DNA from: Sipunculus nudus
Taxonomy: Eukaryota > Annelida > Sipuncula > Golfingiida > Sipunculidae
NCBI GenBank assembly: GCA_026874595.1
Contig: CM049306.1
Coordinates: 75,827,642 to 75,891,641, forward strand
Direction: 5' to 3'
Length of the DNA stretch: 64,000 nt
A model generated the notes under the pieces. It was not told the origin of the DNA, made no database searches, and was given only the letters and a program-made list of their open reading frames with translations. Of this stretch, positions 46,467-60,899 are shown in pieces. Made by a program: the position numbers and the translations under genes. The stretch's first letter is position 1, and the number at the start of each line of letters is the position of its first letter.

Positions 46467-47644
46467 TGTATCCGCAAAAACGAAGTTTTGCGGATACTAT
46501 GTTTTTGACCTGGTTACGCCGACGCCGCTGCGTTCTTTTCTGGAGAACTCCTCTGAGACTACTGGATAGATTTTTCCGAAACTTACACCAATTATCGGGT
46601 CACATGTGAACTGGCGCCTAACCAATTGGCCTTGACCTCTGACCTTTCCTCTTTGCCCAGCGTCCATTTGTGCGTCTGTTTCTACACATAAACCAACATA
46701 TCTCGGGAACCATTTGACTGATCAGGAAAAAAAATTTGTACAAATGTAGCCCTTGGATAGCTTTATAACATACACAAAAATGGTGGAGCCACCTGCAACG
46801 ATGTTTCGCACAGTGTCCATCTGTTCATCTGCCTTTGGATAAAATCACTCATATCTCTGCATTGGTTGGACTTATCCACCTGATATTTGGCATGTGTATA
46901 CATCTTGGATAGCTTTCTGGATTTTGTGGCAGGTGGTGCCACCTAGATTTATGTATATGCTGCAGACATTTAGGCTTATATCTCAGGACTGGTTTGACAT
47001 ATCCCCCTGAAATTATGCATGTGTATAGATCTCACATAGCTCTTAATCATACACAAAATTGGTGGTGCCACCTGCCACCATTTTTGCACAGCATCCATCT
47101 GTTTGTCTGCCGTGGGCTAAAATCACTCATATCTCAGTAGTGGTTTGACTTATCTGCCAAAAATTTTTCATGTTTATACATCTTGGATTGTTTTCTCAAT
47201 TTTGTGGCAGGTTGCACAACCTACATTTATGTATATGCTGCAGATATTCATGCTTATATTTCAGGACTGGTTTGACATATCGATATCGATCCCCCTGAAA
47301 TTTTGCATGTGTATAGAACTCACATAGCTCTTAATTATACACAAAATTGGTGTCGCCACCTGCCACCATTTCTGCTTGTCTGCTGTGGGATAAAATCACT
47401 CATTTACAAGTAGTGATTTGACTTATCTGCCTAAAATTATGCATATGTATACAACTTGGACAGCTTTCTGGATTTTGTGGCAGGTGGCGCAACCTACATA
47501 CAAATTTCGGCTGCAGACATCCAGGCTATTATGCAACACACCTCACTCTATTTCCCCTTGCCACTCAATCCATGCCTCACTTCACTTGTCCAACTCTGAT
47601 TTCGGCGGATACATGTGGTCGCTTGTTGACTACCCGTATTCTAA
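46467..47644 (+). mobile_element. Family H element, full length, 1.18 kb
   Basis: Starts with a perfect hairpin, GTATCCGCAAAA against TTTTGCGGATAC. The core has at least six units of about 150-200 bp with CACTCATATCTC, GGTTTGAC and GGTGGNGCCACCT words. Near the end are the inverted TTCGGCGGATACA (47601-47613), the hairpin GTGGTCG-CTTGT-TGACTAC, CCGTATT and CTAA at 47641-47644. CTAA fits the CTRR ending of Helitron-like elements. Confidence 0.85.
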
Positions 47645-47850
47645 TTTTTGTGTTGTGTGCACCCATGCCAGAATTTCAGCAGTGATGTTCGTATAATTGT
47701 TTCTTGTTCTTAGTGTTTAGTACTTGCATTGTTTATATACATGTTACACGTGTTCTTGAAAAGAAATGGTGCAGCATTGAAGCATTATACCTGGTGTAAT
47801 CTCATTGCACAGGTTCGCATTAGGCCTGTAGGCCTTGTTAGTATTTTTAA
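47645..47850 (+). repeat. Family G 3' end fragment
   Basis: TTGTGTTGTGTGCACCCATG, CAGAATTTCAGCAGTGATGT, CACAGGTTCGCATTAGGCCT and GTAGGCCTTGTTA match 11503-11680. It follows the family H terminus directly. Confidence 0.8.
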
Positions 47851-47912
47851 AGTTTCACAAGAAGGGGTGCTTTGTGTTTTAGGATGGTAATATTTACTGG
47901 TTTGATTAACAG

Positions 47913-48062
47913 GAAAGGCAGCTTTGCCAAAACTCTGGGAATTCTTGGAGCGCTGGCCGACACCTGAAGAGACCAGAAGTGCAGATCCTACAGAGATAGC
48001 TACAATGATCCAAAGCCTAGGCCTTCACCATCAGAGGGCAGAAAAACTCATCAAGTTTAGTG
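47913..48062 (+). CDS. MBD4: MBD4 exon, middle of the glycosylase domain
   Basis: 150 bp between acceptor ATTAACAG and donor AGTG|GTAAGT. Joined in phase it reads GKAALPKLWEFLERWPTPEE, TRSADPTEIATMIQSLGLHH, QRAEKLIKFS plus G of Asp. This aligns along its length with the human segment between the Arg-finger loop and the HhH motif. The Leu of the SLGLHH turn corresponds to human Leu508, which plugs DNA at the lesion. The last third of this exon, with the splice donor, has degenerate tandem copies in the following intron (48063-48360). If the donor is not used, the frame continues for 22 codons to a stop at about 48128. Confidence 0.95.
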
Positions 48063-48360
48063 GTAAGTCAGTTCAGAACCCTACAGAGATAGAAAAAATA
48101 ATTCAGACCTTATGTCTGCATCATACGTGAGCTAGAACTCATCAGATTTCATGGTAAGTCAGTAAGGAACTATGCAGAGACAGAAAAAATAATTCAGACC
48201 TCAGGTCTACAACATATGTGAGCAGAAAACTCATCAGGTTTAGTGGTCAGTCAGAAACTATACAGAGACAGACACAGTGATTCAGACCTTATGTCAGCAA
48301 TAAACGTGTGCAGAAATATCATCAGGTTTCCTTGTAAGTCAGTTAGAAACTATACAGAGA
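48063..48360 (+). repeat. Tandem copies of the MBD4 exon end and splice donor
   Basis: CTACAGAGATAG in the exon (47988) is followed by CTACAGAGATAG (48081), CTATGCAGAGACAG (48170), CTATACAGAGACAG (48258) and CTATACAGAGACAC (48350), spacings of 88-93 bp. Each unit keeps exon-like words (ATTCAGACCTTATGTCTGCA, GAAAACTCATCAGGTTTAGT) and a remnant of the donor. Strong GTAAGT donors survive at 48154 and 48334, while one copy has GTCAGT. Frames have decayed, so these are pseudo-exon copies inside the intron. Confidence 0.85.
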
Positions 48361-51024
<2,664 letters not shown>

Positions 51025-51102
51025 GTTGTCCCAGATGACCACAAGCTGAACGACTATCATCGGTGGCTCTGGCAGAATCACAGGAAACTAGGATTGAGTT
51101 AA
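51025..51102 (+). CDS. MBD4: MBD4 last exon with catalytic Asp
   Basis: After acceptor TATTTACAG the exon encodes [20 protein letters not shown] and KLGLS, then TAA at 51100-51102. It aligns with the human C-terminus residue by residue, including its LS ending. The second Asp of PDDHK corresponds to catalytic Asp560 and the Lys to Lys562 of human MBD4, so the enzyme should be active. The four glycosylase exons give 178 residues from the 45900 exon to the stop. Upstream ORF sequence from 50902 is intronic. Confidence 0.95.
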   Translation, partial: VVPDDHKLNDYHRWLWQNHRKLGLS

Positions 51103-51147
51103 AAACTTTCAGGATCAGCAGACGTGCAACAATGCCAGGTTGAATTC

Positions 51148-51153
51148 AATAAA
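51148..51153 (+). terminator. Polyadenylation signal of MBD4
   Basis: AATAAA 46 bp after the MBD4 stop codon, within TTCAATAAAAGG. It is the first canonical signal downstream, so it is a plausible end for the mRNA with a very short 3' untranslated region. Confidence 0.55.
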
Positions 51154-52825
51154 AGGAGAGGAGAAAATTGCTATAATTTTCTACAATGCATGATCTCTCA
51201 GCTTTTAACTCTGTCATGGTAATTATTTGGATAAGTTCATAGCTCTTTTAGGTAACTTAAACAGAAATCATCTATTAAAGTTATCACAGAGACCATGTGG
51301 TATTTTTTTTTGGTGTATTTTCAATGCTATAATTAACAAATTCATTATTATTGTTTCAATTGGGTGTGATTAAAATTGGAATTATTTTAATGTTCAGCAA
51401 CACTTAGGTATCTTAAGATCCCATTTTATTAAATGTTTAGCAGACTGTTCAACTGGCCTTTCACTTCAGAGGTGAAGGCTTCACATAATTTGACCTTCAA
51501 CTTTCTCCGGTCAAGGCCAACAGGAGCTTTGATTTACTTCATGGGACAAAATTGCACCTCTCATATGATAAAATCTGTTCCAGTATTTGTAATCACAGTT
51601 TATGTAACATCACGTTTGAAACGCCTATATCTAAATTCAGTCCAAAAATGGTTTATATTCATATGTTCAGTTATAGGGTGGACAGAATCATGACAGAGAA
51701 AAAAAGTAAAAAAAAATTGAGATATTGTCATGTAGTTTAATATTATAGTCCGTTTCATCCCCTCATGTCCACCTGTTTTTTGCTATGAAAATTTTTATAA
51801 GGTACATTTCAAGGGAAACAGTTATAGTGTAGAGGAGAGGATTACAGAACCTAATTTTCAACAAGGTAACTAAATACCTACCTTATGCCTTATTTGAATA
51901 ATAGAATTTTCTGAAAATATGAGAAATCAGTCTATATTTTACAACATATCAGACCCACTTATGGTGGTCAAGGTCATTGGTCACATGCAAAAACAGTCTC
52001 AACTGACAGCTGCTGATTGGATGATCTCATGTAAACACTCTAAAAAAAGTAACCAGCTAAAACAAAGATGGCTACTTATGGAGGGACACACAATATCTGC
52101 CAGATCATGATAAAGAGACTTAAATGTTGTGAAACATAAACCGGGGATTTATTGTAAAATTCTTAACTGCCATATTAGGTTGTCTCTTCCATAAAATGTT
52201 TTCTTGGAAAATATTGAAAAATATAAATTTTTAAGAAAATCATCTACAAAAAACAGGTGGACAGCAGGTAGTGAAATGGACTATAGTTCATTAAAAAATG
52301 GATTACTGTTACTGGGGGCTTAAAATTGTGTACCTTTTAAAAATTTATTTAAGGTTTCAAAATTATTTGAAAATGAATGAAAAATTCAAAAATGTATACT
52401 ATCAGGAAGGTCACTGTACCAAGTTTAAAGTAATGTATACTTTATGGGGTCTAATATGAATGTAAATCACTTTTTGATTTAATTTAGATATAGGGGTTTC
52501 AAACAGTGATGCTACCTTAAAAGTGAGCAGTGTTTGTTGCTTAGTAACATTTTTACAATTTTCTAAGACATTATAGAAGAGGATGTATCAGGGTTTTCCT
52601 GTAAAGCTAAGTATAACAAAAGGTCATCCTGAAATAACTGCCTTTAAAACACACCTGCAGTTATGCCCAAGTTGCACCTATGCTGGTTTCAGGGCCCTTA
52701 TTCAAATAGATGTCGGCCCTGGAACTTGTATTTTGTATGACATCTTTAGGTGCCATCTCCTCTCTGTGTGGAACCAAGAATTATCTGTACAGGTTGTTCT
52801 GCCTGCTGGTTCAACCAAAACTGGA
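51154..52825. other. Intergenic DNA downstream of MBD4
   Basis: No gene seen. About 51990-52270 (CATGTAAACACTC.., AAACAAAGATGGC, ACAGGTGGACA) has a degenerate partner at about 54750-54980, suggesting an old repeat. A 168-codon ORF begins at 52583 but its second half is a tandem array. Confidence 0.45.
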
Positions 52826-52990
52826 CAACAGTGCCAATACACCTTTGGTCATAACCAAACCTATGATCTCAGTTTTGTCAGTGCCAAAACACCTTTGGTC
52901 ATAACCAAACCTATGATCAAAGTTTTGTCACAGTGCCAAAACACCTTTGGTCATAACCAAACCTATGATCAAACTTTTGTCACAGTGCCA
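52826..52990 (+). repeat. 50-52-bp tandem repeat, 3 copies
   Basis: ACACCTTTGGTCATAACCAA plus ACCTATGATC and GTTTTGTCACAGTGCCAAA recur with ACCTTTGG at 52841, 52891 and 52943. Confidence 0.9.
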
Positions 52991-52999
52991 AAACTGAAT

Positions 53000-55900
53000 G
53001 GTTATACCACAGCTGTTTTAGTATATAAAGTTTTTACAAAACACATGACTTTATCTGTCAATGTCAAACCCAAAAGTATGCATGCATAAGTACTGATATG
53101 TTTAAATATGAAGTCTTAGCTTTTTATGTTTATTTTAAAGTTTCATGAATACTTTTCACTGTTTGTACTTCAGGAGATATGACTGATCTCCTCCTGTCCG
53201 TCCGTCTTTTCATTCTATGTAATTCTCTTCTTGTAGCACATCTTTCTCAGTTTAACTTATTATTTTCTTTGCTGTGGTAAAATATCACCATTGCTGGGAG
53301 AAGTAGTCATTTTTTCAATTATCATTATTTAATGTCCATAATATGGTATCATCCAGTGTGAACCAAATATATGTAAAACATTAATTTACCAATCATTAAT
53401 TTACCAATCATGATAATTAATTACTGTCACAGGGAACTCTCTTGTAGTGACTCACTGTACATATAATCTAGAGATATGAAACTCTGGTTGAACAATCAGG
53501 GCACTACACAAGAAACCTGATTTTCTGGTGTACTATAGTGCATGATTGTTTGTGTAGACACATAGCTTTCGGGAATGAAATGTGCTCATTATTTGTGTCA
53601 GGTCTGTCATATAATCACAAACAATGGAGAACAGTTTACTTGTTTTTACCACACTTGTCATCTTGTGCTAGCAGGAGTTTTAAATTTGTCTGTATGACGT
53701 ACAGCTCTACTGACGTTTAGCTTCATTTGTATAAATTCTTGTTTAATTAAAAAGATTTGGTGGGGACACGTTGGTGTAATGGTGTTCAGATCAATTATCT
53801 TAAGTTTGATTTAATTGTCACATGGTTATTAAATGAACATGTGTCACCAAACACTCCCCCCCCCCCCAAAAAAAAAAAAAAAAAAAACCACAAGGAATCT
53901 TCATAACTGTTTTGAATGAAAAAAAGATGAAATGATTTATTTTTATGTATATACTGCTTGAGTTTTTGTGGTCCAGTGAAAGCAAAATCTGGCATATAAT
54001 TAAATGATATCAGTCATTCCTACTTTTTATCATTTATATATGACCACAAATGCCAGACTTATTGGGATATTGAGTTAAAGAATAATAATAAATCTGATTT
54101 CAATAATTTATTGTATTTCAGTGCCAATACTGATGCTCATTTTAAATATTCACTATATATCAAGATGGTTCTGGTGGGGCCACTCAAGACACCTGGGTTT
54201 TAGGTGATTTATCCTACAGTCACACAGATGTTGAAGGACCAACAGATACTCATGTATAAATAAAATGGCACATGTTCTGTAAATATTTTAAAGAATAATA
54301 ATACAAACATCATTAAATAATTTATTGCATTTCAGGCCAGAAAATCATACTGACCTTTTTATTAAATCACAAAAAAATATGTTATCATTTATTACAGCCA
54401 TCTTTCTTTAAACTTCTGACGATTAGTGTATAAAGCCAACTACAGTACCTTCTGGGTTATTGGTCACTTATCATACAGTCAACAGATACTCATCACATGT
54501 ATCTATAAAATGGCACATATAAATAGAATTATATATACAGTACATATACTTGATTACAGCCGTTTCATTCTTCATCAGTGGTATCTGCTTTACTCTGTTC
54601 CACCAATCTATGTCTTTTTTTTTGGGGGGGGGGGGGATTTTTTAAGTGTCAAGTTTATTCTAAATACATTAGTCTCAAATGAAACCTGAAGAGTTGCTCC
54701 CATGCAATATCAACCACAGTTAATAGAGCTCTTCTGATTGGATATTACCATGTAAACAATCTAATAAATACCCAGCCAAAACAAAGATGACTGTATTCAT
54801 GCAGGGATACCTCTGATCTTGTCAGGTCATTTTTAAATGTAGAATCAACATATACTTGCGAATTCTTTTAAAATTTGTTAATCCCATATTTATTAGTCCC
54901 CTCTACATGTAGCTTTTTTTGAGATTATACAAAAATGTATGATCTTAAGAAAATTATAATAAAAAATCAGATGGACACAGTTTGTGATACAGAGCATACA
55001 TGTTAACACTTCATCACTTAAAAGCACCACTGGCTCCATCATGATACATAAAACAAGAGACCACACACATCCTCTCCAGTCCCTTCAAGCAGATTAATCC
55101 TGAAGCTATGAAAAGCAAAGACTCCGCAGCACATTATATCATAATTTTACTGTTTATAAATTAAACCATCAACCAACATGACATTCATGCTGCACTGTTT
55201 GTATTGTTATCTGTTCTTTAGGTTTAACATTTTAGCAGCCAAAAATGGCTGAATGATAAAAATACTTGTGACAGCAGTGTTTTATATAAGTCAGCTACTG
55301 TGTATACACTATGAGTTCAAACAATACTGTATGGCTTGATTGTCTAAATGATGTTATGTTCCTTGATTGTGTGCATGTTGTTATTGTATTTCTTGTTTGT
55401 GGAGATGATATGATGTTTGAATAAAATTCAATTAATTAAACTCTATGGATGATCATCATTTGGTTGTTGATTATGAACCTTGGCAGCCTCTGACACTACA
55501 CCAGTGTGATATAGTACAAAATATTATCTGACTCAGCTGACACTGGGACTCCAAACAACTACTGGTATTTAAATCATTTAAACCAGGACTTTACATGTAA
55601 TGATACTTTTGTTATTTCTTATATACAAGCATTGTATTTAAACTTTAATTTTTTATTGTTATTTTTAAATGGTTTATATAGGTTATAAACCACATTAGTA
55701 CCACGGGGGCATTGGTTGTAGTGTTGTATCTCAGGGAGCTATGATATTTAAATGCCATAGGTACCAGGTGGTTGGGATGCTTCTTAAGTCTTGGTGCGAC
55801 TAAAAGTTTGGACTTTTCCTGAAACAAATCTTTAACAGCTATTCCCCAGTCAGAATCTAAAAGTCAGAGTGTGACTTGTAATAAGGATGCGACTTCTGCA

Positions 55901-56068
55901 AGGAATTTTATGGTACTTGTTTGTAGCTGCTTTATTGAAAACTCCAAGGAAAGCACTGACCTCTAGGCTGATCATGACAGACCTTGGTTCAAACAGTACC
56001 ACAAATGATAAATGGATGATATATTACAAAGCATGGTGCTTGGGAACTAACAAGGCCCCATGAAAACT
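53000..56068. other. Intergenic DNA, no gene seen
   Basis: No exon recognised. AAGAATAATAATA + TTTATTG(T/C)ATTTCAG blocks occur at about 54079 and 54291, a small duplication. Poly-C/A at 53861-53887 and T/G runs near 54615-54635 are low complexity. Confidence 0.45.
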
Positions 56069-58556
56069 AAACAAGGCCTACAGGCCTAATGCGAACCTGT
56101 GCATATGGATATACACCAGGTATAACGCTTCAATGCTGAACCACTACTTTTCATATATATGAACAATGCAAGTACTAAACATTTTGAACAAGAAACAATA
56201 CACAAACATCACTGCTGAAATTCTGGCATGGGTGCACACAACACAAAAATTATTGTAGGTGGCACCACCAGTCTTGTATACGACAAAGCTATTTGACATT
56301 TTCAGGCTGATATATCAAATTCTTCCGTGGAATTAAGCAGGCACATACACTTTGCAAAAGTCTGATGCATGGGGCTGACCAGGCTTAGGTGAGAAAGGCT
56401 GTTGCCCCGAGTGTACTGTGACAAATTACTGGCTCAGGCTACTGCACTGAGTGAACTCTTGACCTGCACCTGGCTAGACTGAGTGAACTTTTGACCTGTA
56501 CCTGGCTGCACTGAATGAACATGAGGTGATCACATGATACTCATGAGGTGATCACATGCTACCCATGAAATGATCACATGCTGCCCATGAGGTGATCACA
56601 TGCCTTGTGCTTGGCTGCACTGATTGAACTCTTGACCTAAATCTGGCTGCACTGAATGAACTCTTGATCTGTTGCCAAATCTGAAACAGTTGGCAGTTTC
56701 TCAACCTATTCAAGAAACATACACAATCTTGGCCTGTTATGTAACTCTGCTAAAATTTATCCAACACAAACCATTTGAACAAACTTGAGAAGGCTTGCCT
56801 CTGGGATCATTTCTGTAAAATATTTAACAATTTGGCTGGACTCTTTACAAGAAGAAGAAGTTTTTTTCAGCTTTTCCCCTGTAAAATCTAAGTAAATGCA
56901 GATAGCAAAAATAAGCTGAATCCATCAACATTTGATATGTGACTGATAATTGCATAAAATTTGGAGATGGTAGCTCCTGCTATTCCTGAGAAATTATGAA
57001 TAGTGTACAGATGATATGTAATATCATAAATCTACATTTTTTAAAAGCTTTTAAAAAACATTCTTGTCGATATTTTCCATAGATATTCTGAAATCTAAAT
57101 GTCTAGAGGCATGATGTAATGGATGCTGATAAACTGGTGCTAGGCTAGATGTATCTGCTTCACACAGCTAACATATATGGTAAAATGACTCAATTCAATC
57201 TTTATAATTTAGCCAAAATTCATTTTTTTTAACCATAAAAGACAATTATTATTAGAATGATTCAGGGAATTATTCTTGCAAAATATTAAACAAACTGGCC
57301 TCAGTATCTTCAGTAGAAAAGCGTTTTGTAGGTTTATAACTCATATGGGAAAATACAGCAAAATGGCAAAGTTCAGCTTCCCATAACTCAGCCAAAAATC
57401 ATTGAACCAAAACCATTTGAACAAACTTGAATTATCAACTTCTAAGGATAATTAATGTATGAGATTTAAGAATTTGGCCCAGTGGTTTTTGAGAAGAAGA
57501 TTTTTGTAGCCACTCAGCTAACATGGGCTGTTATGGCATATGACTAAATTCAGCTTCCCATAACTTAGCCAAAAGTCACTGAACTGAGACCATTTGAACA
57601 AACTTGAATTATCAACATCTAAGGATAATTAATGTGTGAGATTTAAGAATATGGCCCAGTGGTTTTTGAGAAGAAGATATTTGTAGCCACTTAGCTTACA
57701 TGGGCTGTTATGGCATATGACTAAATTCAGCTTCCCATAACTCAGCCAAAAGTCACTGAACTGAGACCATTTGAACAAACTTGAATTATCAACATCTATG
57801 GATAATTAATGTGTGAGATTTAAGAATTTGGCCCAGTGGTTTTTTAGAAGAAGATTTTTGTAGCCACTTAGCTAAAAATGGGCTGTTATGGCATATGACT
57901 AAATTCAGCTTCCCATAACTTAGCCAAAAGTCACTTAACTGAGACCATTTCAACAAACCTCAGAAAGCTCTACCCTAGGATCATTTCTGTGCAATATTAA
58001 ACAATTTGGCCATTTCGTTTCAGAGAAGAAGTTATTTGTAGCTGTCAGTATGATACGGGCACTGATGACCCCCGTACAAAAAAGGCCAATGCAGGTGGCG
58101 CCACCAATACCTCAATTTCAGATATGACTCATGTGACCAACATTGGCATAAAATTTGGTGATGATAGCTCAAGCCATTTCTGAGATTTTTAATTTAGTAT
58201 GATTTTTTGGACAGATGACTAAGTTCAACATCCTGTAACTCAGCCAAAAATCACTGAACTTAAACCATTCGAACAAACTTGAAAGAGATTGTTCCAGGAA
58301 TCATTTCTGTAAAATATTGGACAATTTGGCTGAACAGATTCGGAGAAGAAGATTTTTTAGCCTTTTCCCTATGAAATCTAAGAAAATGCAGTTAGCCAAA
58401 AAATAAGCAAAATCCGATAGAGTTTTTAGATGACTAATTTTATGCATAAGATTTCGTGATGCTAATTCTTGCCGTTTTCAAGATAGTATGGGTTAACGTA
58501 CAGACGCAGGACGCCGGACGACGCCACACCATCGCATAAGCTCACAGGTTCGCTAA
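56069..58556 (-). mobile_element. Family G element, near full length, inverted copy
   Basis: Read on the - strand, it starts with GCGAACCTGTG (58553-58543) and ends with CACAGGTTCGC (56101-56091), AGGCCTGTAGGCCT and TTGTT. The interior follows 8896-11680 in order: H-like units, 22-bp array (about 56522-56600) and 177-bp array (about 57380-57960). It has GGTGGCGCCACC at 58094. No ORF. It is oriented opposite to the copy at 8.9 kb. Confidence 0.85.
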
Positions 58557-58966
58557 CAAGCATAGACTTACCACAGTTTTTGACACATGATGGCTCACAA
58601 ACCAGAGAAAGAAGTTTTGAATCATGATATGATTTGCAGCCCCCCCCCCCCCTCACTTATTGCCTTAATTTGCATGATGACTGGTGTAAAAATAAAAAAG
58701 TGAAATGGATTTGAAAAAAAAATAACTATTGGTAATACATGAACAGCCTACCCACTTGCCTTGTGTTTAATTCATGAAATATATGATTCTGAGAGTTAAG
58801 GTGTTGCAGAGATGACAGATCATATTGGATGATGTGAATGAAAGTGTTGTAGAACATGATTCGAAACAGCCCAGGTCATATCAACAGACTCCAAGGACCG
58901 TTTTAGAGTGACCATGCACATCATGTGATCAGTGATAAACTATAAATGATAAAATAAGGGAGTCTG

Positions 58967-59119
58967 TCACTGTCCGCTGGGGATGAGATGGTTTACAACT
59001 ATGTCGGGAAAATCCACCTCGATGATCGCTTCACAAAAATGAATGTAACTGCTCATAGAACTTCTCATCACGTGGTCCAATATATCCCCAGCCTGTTCAA
59101 ATCTTGCTTTGTTTCCAGC
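58967..59119 (-). CDS. CARD-domain gene, last exon
   Basis: Acceptor TATATTTTGCAG, phase 0. It encodes AGNKARFEQAGDILDHVMRS, SMSSYIHFCEAIIEVDFPDI and VVNHLIPSGQ, then TGA. The pattern (Lys/Arg-rich turn, helix with ILDHVM, then FCEAIIE..FPDIVVNHL) matches helices 4-6 of a caspase recruitment domain, as in family sequences with ARxLLDxLxxRG..xFxxFxxAL. It completes the CARD begun in the exon at 60709-60899 and ends about ten residues later, so the CARD is C-terminal. CARDs assemble signalling platforms in apoptosis and innate immunity. Which protein this is cannot be told, because the rest is outside the window. No clear AATAAA was found close downstream. Confidence 0.8.
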   Translation of the reverse strand, partial: AGNKARFEQAGDILDHVMRSSMSSYIHFCEAIIEVDFPDIVVNHLIPSGQ

Positions 59120-60708
59120 CTGCAAAATATAAAATAATATATCCAACCACATGATGATTACAATATAAAGAAATGATGGTTTTTTAAACTGTGATAACTA
59201 TCATTTTCAGTACTATGTCCTTATCTGTTGGCATCATCTGGTTTCCATGCTTAGAACAATGCTCTGATATCATATCACTTGTTAATACCAGGTAGTCACT
59301 GATCTGAATCATACCAGGGAGATTCAATAAGATGGAGTAAGCCTGGGAACAATGTCCAGCATCCAAGGGACAAGCATGGTGGCAGCCGGGGAGGTTTTAT
59401 TGCTGCTGCCTATTGTTTACTCACAGGGAATGCCCATTGTACTCATGGTCTGCAGTTATTGCGACTCCTCGTAAAAGTCAGTAAGTACAATTGCTGCATC
59501 AGATGCTGCTTGCGGCAGCTAAGCCTGAGCATTGGTGTGCTGGATGACTCGTATTGATTTCCATGAAATCTGATGCAAGCAGAAATTAAATTTTAAACAT
59601 GTGCACTACCTTATTAAAAGAAATATATGCGAAGTAACCAGCTACTGAATCCTAATATAATGGTTGCCCCACTGAGTGATTCTGGAGTCCCCCTCTGCTT
59701 TCAATCTTAGCTTGTCCAGTTGAAAGCAGTACGGGTTGTTTATGTTACATTAGATACTACTTTGACTTTTTTAATGTATCTGACTTTCCCGCACAGTTAC
59801 ACTAGTTATTTTAATTTTTCCTGAAAAGTTAAAGTTTATCTGCTTTCTTTTTATGTAATTTCTTTGCTCACTCCATCTAATTGTATCTCCATGATCATAC
59901 TAATTAATGGTGCAGTGGGACCTGTCTGAGAGACCACCTGTCTTAAAAGACCACCTGTTTATCAATAACCAAAAGCATTCACACTGGTAATACTTGATCT
60001 TTCTAATAAGACCACATATGAATTAAGACCAGTTTTTGCCAGTCCCATTGGTGGTCTCATAACACAGGTTTTAAGTGTAATAACATGCTGATAGTCGTAA
60101 TCAAGTACTTAAGTCTAAGGAATATTTGGCCATTTTCAAGTATAAAAAGTATATTCATGTGGGTGTATTCCACCAGAAAAAAAAGTCCTAGAGATACATG
60201 TGGAAGCAGATTATAAAAGGAAAGGAAGACTTCTCCTGGTCCATTACAAATCATCCAAATAAAGTCTATGGATGAATTTTCAAGAGTCAGCTTAAAAAAT
60301 AATTAATAGATAAAATAAATTTAGACTATCACATTTAAAATTTAACAGGATTTGTATGTTAAAATTGTTGTTTATTTATAATAAACTAGAATGCCATGCA
60401 GGGGGTCCCTGTTGTGGGATGCTCCCAAAACCAAGTTTGCATTCACTCATTTGGCCCATACTCCTAGGTTCATTCATGCATAAGTAACTGTATATTTGTG
60501 AACAATCCATTAAAACATTCCTTAAATGTGCTGGATCCACACCAAAATTTAATTACTTCTTCATTGGCCCCTTTCCGAAATGCAATGAAAATTCAATGAG
60601 ATTCCATTCAAGATTGCATTGTAAACAAACACACAAACGTGCAAACAGGACTGAACGCATACCCTCCTGGCAGAGCCAATGATTTAAAGAATACAATGTA
60701 TTACACAC
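59120..60708. other. CARD gene intron
   Basis: 1.6-kb intron (on the - strand: donor GAG|GTGTGT, acceptor TTTTGCAG). No other exon recognised. TCTGAGAGACCACCTGTCTT near 59925 and related AAGACCA words repeat a few times. Confidence 0.75.
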
Positions 60709-60899
60709 CTCAATACATTCCACTGTGATTGATGACAGAACATCACTTTGCTTCAGGTGTTCCAGCAGGAGCGTGTCCGTGACAGGAAGTTTGGAGACCA
60801 GGGACACACGGTTTCTTGTCACGTGCGTGTGGAGGCTCTTTGGTATAAGTGTGTTCAAACTTGGAAATTTTCTCTTGTAGGCATTCAGAATCCTATAGG
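60709..60899 (-). CDS. CARD-domain gene, penultimate exon
   Basis: Acceptor TTGATTTTTCAG, donor ATTGAG|GTGTGT. The 191-bp exon completes an Ala codon with CC and reads YRILNAYKRKFPSLNTLIPK, SLHTHVTRNRVSLVSKLPVT, DTLLLEHLKQSDVLSSITVE, CIE. The motif NRVSLVSKL..TDTLLLEHLKQSDVLS is the typical CARD helix 1-3 pattern (helix, LLxxLxxxxVLs). It ends in phase 0 and joins the last exon without loss of frame, which supports both boundaries. The residues before the CARD are basic and probably helical. Confidence 0.8.

Larger units (their letters stand above)
46104..47912. other. MBD4 intron before exon 47913-48062
   Basis: 1.8-kb intron with donor GTCAGT and acceptor TTTGATTAACAG. Most of it is a family H element fused to a family G 3' end, listed next. 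Confidence 0.85.

Noticed and set aside
52583-53089. 168-codon ORF downstream of MBD4
   Set aside because: Its second half is a 50-52-bp tandem array and the rest shows no domain or splice context. Tandem arrays whose units lack stops give long ORFs by chance.
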